A stretch of DNA of 42,981 bases from Acidobacteriota bacterium (lineage in GTDB: Bacteria; Acidobacteriota; Blastocatellia; RBC074): NCBI GenBank assembly GCA_016789605.1, contig JAEUQO010000468.1:1-42981 (forward strand), written 5' to 3'. Both the position numbers and the translations under genes were made by a program. Under the pieces are notes generated by a model. That model ran no database searches and was not told where the DNA came from. It was given only the letters and a program-made list of their open reading frames with translations. The number at the start of each line of letters is the position of its first letter. Positions within the stretch are counted from its first letter, which is position 1. Positions 40,866 to 42,981 of this stretch are shown here, piece by piece.

Positions 40866-41492
40866 TTACTTGCTCAGCTTATCCTGCAGCACGCTGATCG
40901 CTTCTTTGGTGAAAACAATCTTGTCGTGATAGAGCACATCGTAAATGTTCACATTCACGTTGGTGGCCAGCGTCACGCCCGGCAAGTTGCGCGATGAGAG
41001 CACCAGGTTTTTTCCTGGCGTCGTCTCAACGATCAACGTCTTGTTTTCACAGCCCAACGCTTTGGTAATCGCGGCGAAATTCTTGGTTTTGTGATCGCCC
41101 AGATCGAGCTGCTCGACGACCACCAAATTGCCTTCGCGCAAGCGTTCGGAAAGCGCCGACTTCAACGCCCCGCGCTTCATTTTGGTCGGCATTTTGCTCG
41201 ACCAGTCACGCGGTTGCGGGCCGTGCACATTGCCGCCGCCTTTCCAGAGCGGAGAACGCAAACTCGCAATACGAGCGCGGCCAGTGCCTTTTTGCTTCCA
41301 CAGCTTTTTGCCGCTGCCGGAAGTATTGCCACGCGTTTTGGTTTTCACCGTACCCTGACGCTGATTGGTCAGGTAGTTATTCACCGCGTAATAGATCAGT
41401 GATTCATTGAGCGGAGCGCCGAAAATTTCGTCTTTCAGCTCAAGTTCACCGACATTTTCGTTTTTCAGATTTTTGACTTCTACGGTTGGCAT
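40866..41492 (-). CDS. rplD: 50S ribosomal protein L4
   Basis: Tunnel-lining protein; in E. coli also the S10-operon repressor. The 208-residue protein has the long tunnel loop with TKTRGNTSGSGKKLWKQKGT and GRARIASLRSPLWKGGGNVH, then GPQPRDWSSKMPTKMKRGAL. Gap to rplC is 47 bases. I see no E. coli-like S10 leader in the window. Confidence 0.98.
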   Translation of the reverse strand: MPTVEVKNLKNENVGELELKDEIFGAPLNESLIYYAVNNYLTNQRQGTVKTKTRGNTSGSGKKLWKQKGTGRARIASLRSPLWKGGGNVHGPQPRDWSSKMPTKMKRGALKSALSERLREGNLVVVEQLDLGDHKTKNFAAITKALGCENKTLIVETTPGKNLVLSSRNLPGVTLATNVNVNIYDVLYHDKIVFTKEAISVLQDKLSK

Positions 41493-41539
41493 CGCTGCCC
41501 TCTCGAAAGTTTGGTAGCGACAAACGCCGCTACACGGTC

Positions 41540-42175
41540 TTAATCAGTCTGTCTCTTCTTGATCAGCACATACGCGCCGGTCGGGCCCGGGACCGAACCT
41601 TTGATCAACAACAAATTCTCTTCTGTGTTGACCCTGACCACTTTGAGATTCTTGATCGTTTTGCGCTCGACGCCCATATGACCAGCCATGCGCGTGCCTT
41701 TGATGACGCGCGACGGATAAGCCGAAGCACCGATCGAACCAGGCGCACGGTGGAACATCGAACCGTGCGATGCGCGACCGCCACCGAAACCGTGACGTTT
41801 GACGAAGCCAGCGAAGCCACGTCCCTTGCTGGTTCCAATGACCTCGATCACGTCGTTTTCGGCAAAGAGATCAACCAGGATTTTGTCACCAACTTTGACT
41901 TCATCCGTGGCGTCTTCCAGGCGAAACTCACGCAAAATCCGAGTCGGCGGCAAACCAGCCTTCTCGAAATGGCCCTTCATTGGCTTGTTGATCTTGCGCG
42001 GGCTTTTGTCTTCGACCAGTCCCAATTGCACGGCTTCGTAACCGTCGTTTGAAACGGTTTTGCGCTGCACAACCACACACGGGCCAGCTTTGATCACCGT
42101 GACGGGCGTAACCGTTCCGTCCGGCGCAAAAATCTGGGTCATACCCAGCTTTTTACCAATAATTCCGTTCACCAT
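41540..42175 (-). CDS. rplC: 50S ribosomal protein L3
   Basis: Early-assembly protein near the peptidyl transferase centre. The 211-residue protein starts MVNGIIGKKLGMTQIF and contains the long loop with GTSKGRGFAGFVKRHGFGGG and RASHGSMFHRAPGSIGASAY, and RVIKGTRMAGHMG. Gap to rpsJ is 105 bases. Confidence 0.98.
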   Translation of the reverse strand: MVNGIIGKKLGMTQIFAPDGTVTPVTVIKAGPCVVVQRKTVSNDGYEAVQLGLVEDKSPRKINKPMKGHFEKAGLPPTRILREFRLEDATDEVKVGDKILVDLFAENDVIEVIGTSKGRGFAGFVKRHGFGGGRASHGSMFHRAPGSIGASAYPSRVIKGTRMAGHMGVERKTIKNLKVVRVNTEENLLLIKGSVPGPTGAYVLIKKRQTD

Positions 42176-42280
42176 TGTTTTGGTACTCCGCGATTAGTTT
42201 GCGGATGGAGGAACGAGAACTGCGGATGACGCGCGGCGCGATTGGCGCGCCCTCGTATCGTCTATCCTCTATCCTCGGTC

Positions 42281-42607
42281 TTATCTGCGTTCGCGTCCGA
42301 AGGCCTTGATTTCCGCATCCACGCCAGCCGGCAAGTCGAGCTTCATCAATGCATCCATGGTTTGCGGCGTCGGATCAAGAATATCCATCAACCGCTTGTG
42401 CGTACGAATCTCGAATTGTTCACGCGACTTTTTGTCTACGTGCGGCGATTTGAGCACGGTGACTTTGTTTTTCACCGTCGGCAGCGGAATCGGCCCCGCC
42501 ACGCGCGCGCCTGTGCGCTTTGCTGTTTCCACGATTTCAGCCGTGGATTGATCCAGCACGCGATAGTCGTAAGCTTTCAGGCGAATTCTGATCTTTTCGT
42601 TCAGCAT
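42281..42607 (-). CDS. rpsJ: 30S ribosomal protein S10
   Basis: Head protein of the small subunit, also NusE in antitermination. The 108-residue protein includes IRIRLKAYDYRVLDQSTAEI, TGARVAGPIPLPTVKNKVTV, VLKSPHVDKKSREQFEIRTH and KRLMDILDPTPQTMDALMKL. ATG at 42607 is preferred to the extension at 42643. It follows tuf by 64 bases and opens the S10 block. Confidence 0.98.
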   Translation of the reverse strand: MLNEKIRIRLKAYDYRVLDQSTAEIVETAKRTGARVAGPIPLPTVKNKVTVLKSPHVDKKSREQFEIRTHKRLMDILDPTPQTMDALMKLDLPAGVDAEIKAFGRERR

Positions 42608-42671
42608 ATTTTCTCTTTGCTGAGTGTTGCGTGCTGAGTGCAAACTCAGCCCGCAACGCTTTTACTGCATA

Positions 42672-42981
<310 letters not shown>

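Overview
The window looks like a chromosomal segment of a mesophilic Gram-negative bacterium, most likely an Acidobacteriota member (Blastocatellia-like). This is inferred from the very large secreted TIG/IPT-repeat protein, the M28/PSMA-like secreted peptidase, the DUF1080 protein, the loosely spaced ribosomal superoperon and a moderate-to-high GC content. No rRNA gene is present to confirm it. I see no insertion sequence, integrase, phage gene or CRISPR array.

Layout. 1-9380 holds housekeeping and envelope genes: the tail of an ABC-2 type permease, a DoxX-like membrane protein, a reverse-strand surE-pcm-dedA cluster (damage repair and membrane homeostasis), an AI-2E family transporter, a stand-alone GGQ release-factor-like protein, a large polytopic GT-C-like membrane protein divergent from a SAM methyltransferase, a GlsB/YeaQ-type small membrane protein, a tRNA-Arg(CCG) with its own promoter and a strong terminator, and a histidine phosphatase. 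Two short genes follow: a 49-codon membrane protein (9409-9558) and a 26-codon Lys/Ala-rich, histone-H1-tail-like protein (9699-9779). The second has its own near-consensus promoter, leader hairpin, strong ribosome binding site and terminator. 10110-12251 encodes a secreted M28 peptidase. 12330-19415 is one 2361-codon gene for a secreted protein with two PPC-like domains, two cohesin-like folds around a dockerin-like segment, 16 TIG repeats and a distinct C-terminal domain. 19846-23167 holds an APC cationic amino-acid permease, a small secreted protein and a DUF1080 protein. 23369-25402 is accC-accB.

25546-42981 (reverse strand) is the S10-spc-alpha superoperon in canonical order. In transcription order it runs tuf (partial), rpsJ, rplC, rplD, rplW, rplB, rpsS, rplV, rpsC, rplP, rpmC, rpsQ, rplN, rplX, rplE, rpsZ, rpsH, rplF, rplR, rpsE, rpmD, rplO, secY, adk, map, infA, rpmJ, rpsM, rpsK, rpsD, rpoA, rplQ, with a terminator-like hairpin after rplQ. 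A perfect TATAAT box between map and infA suggests an internal promoter for the alpha part. Two hairpins lie between rpsD and rpoA.

The most novel-looking items are the self-contained Lys/Ala-rich micro-gene, the giant TIG protein with its unassigned C-terminal domain and structured leader, and the rpsD-rpoA hairpins. I did not find a clear multi-gene new system such as a defence, CRISPR or retron locus.
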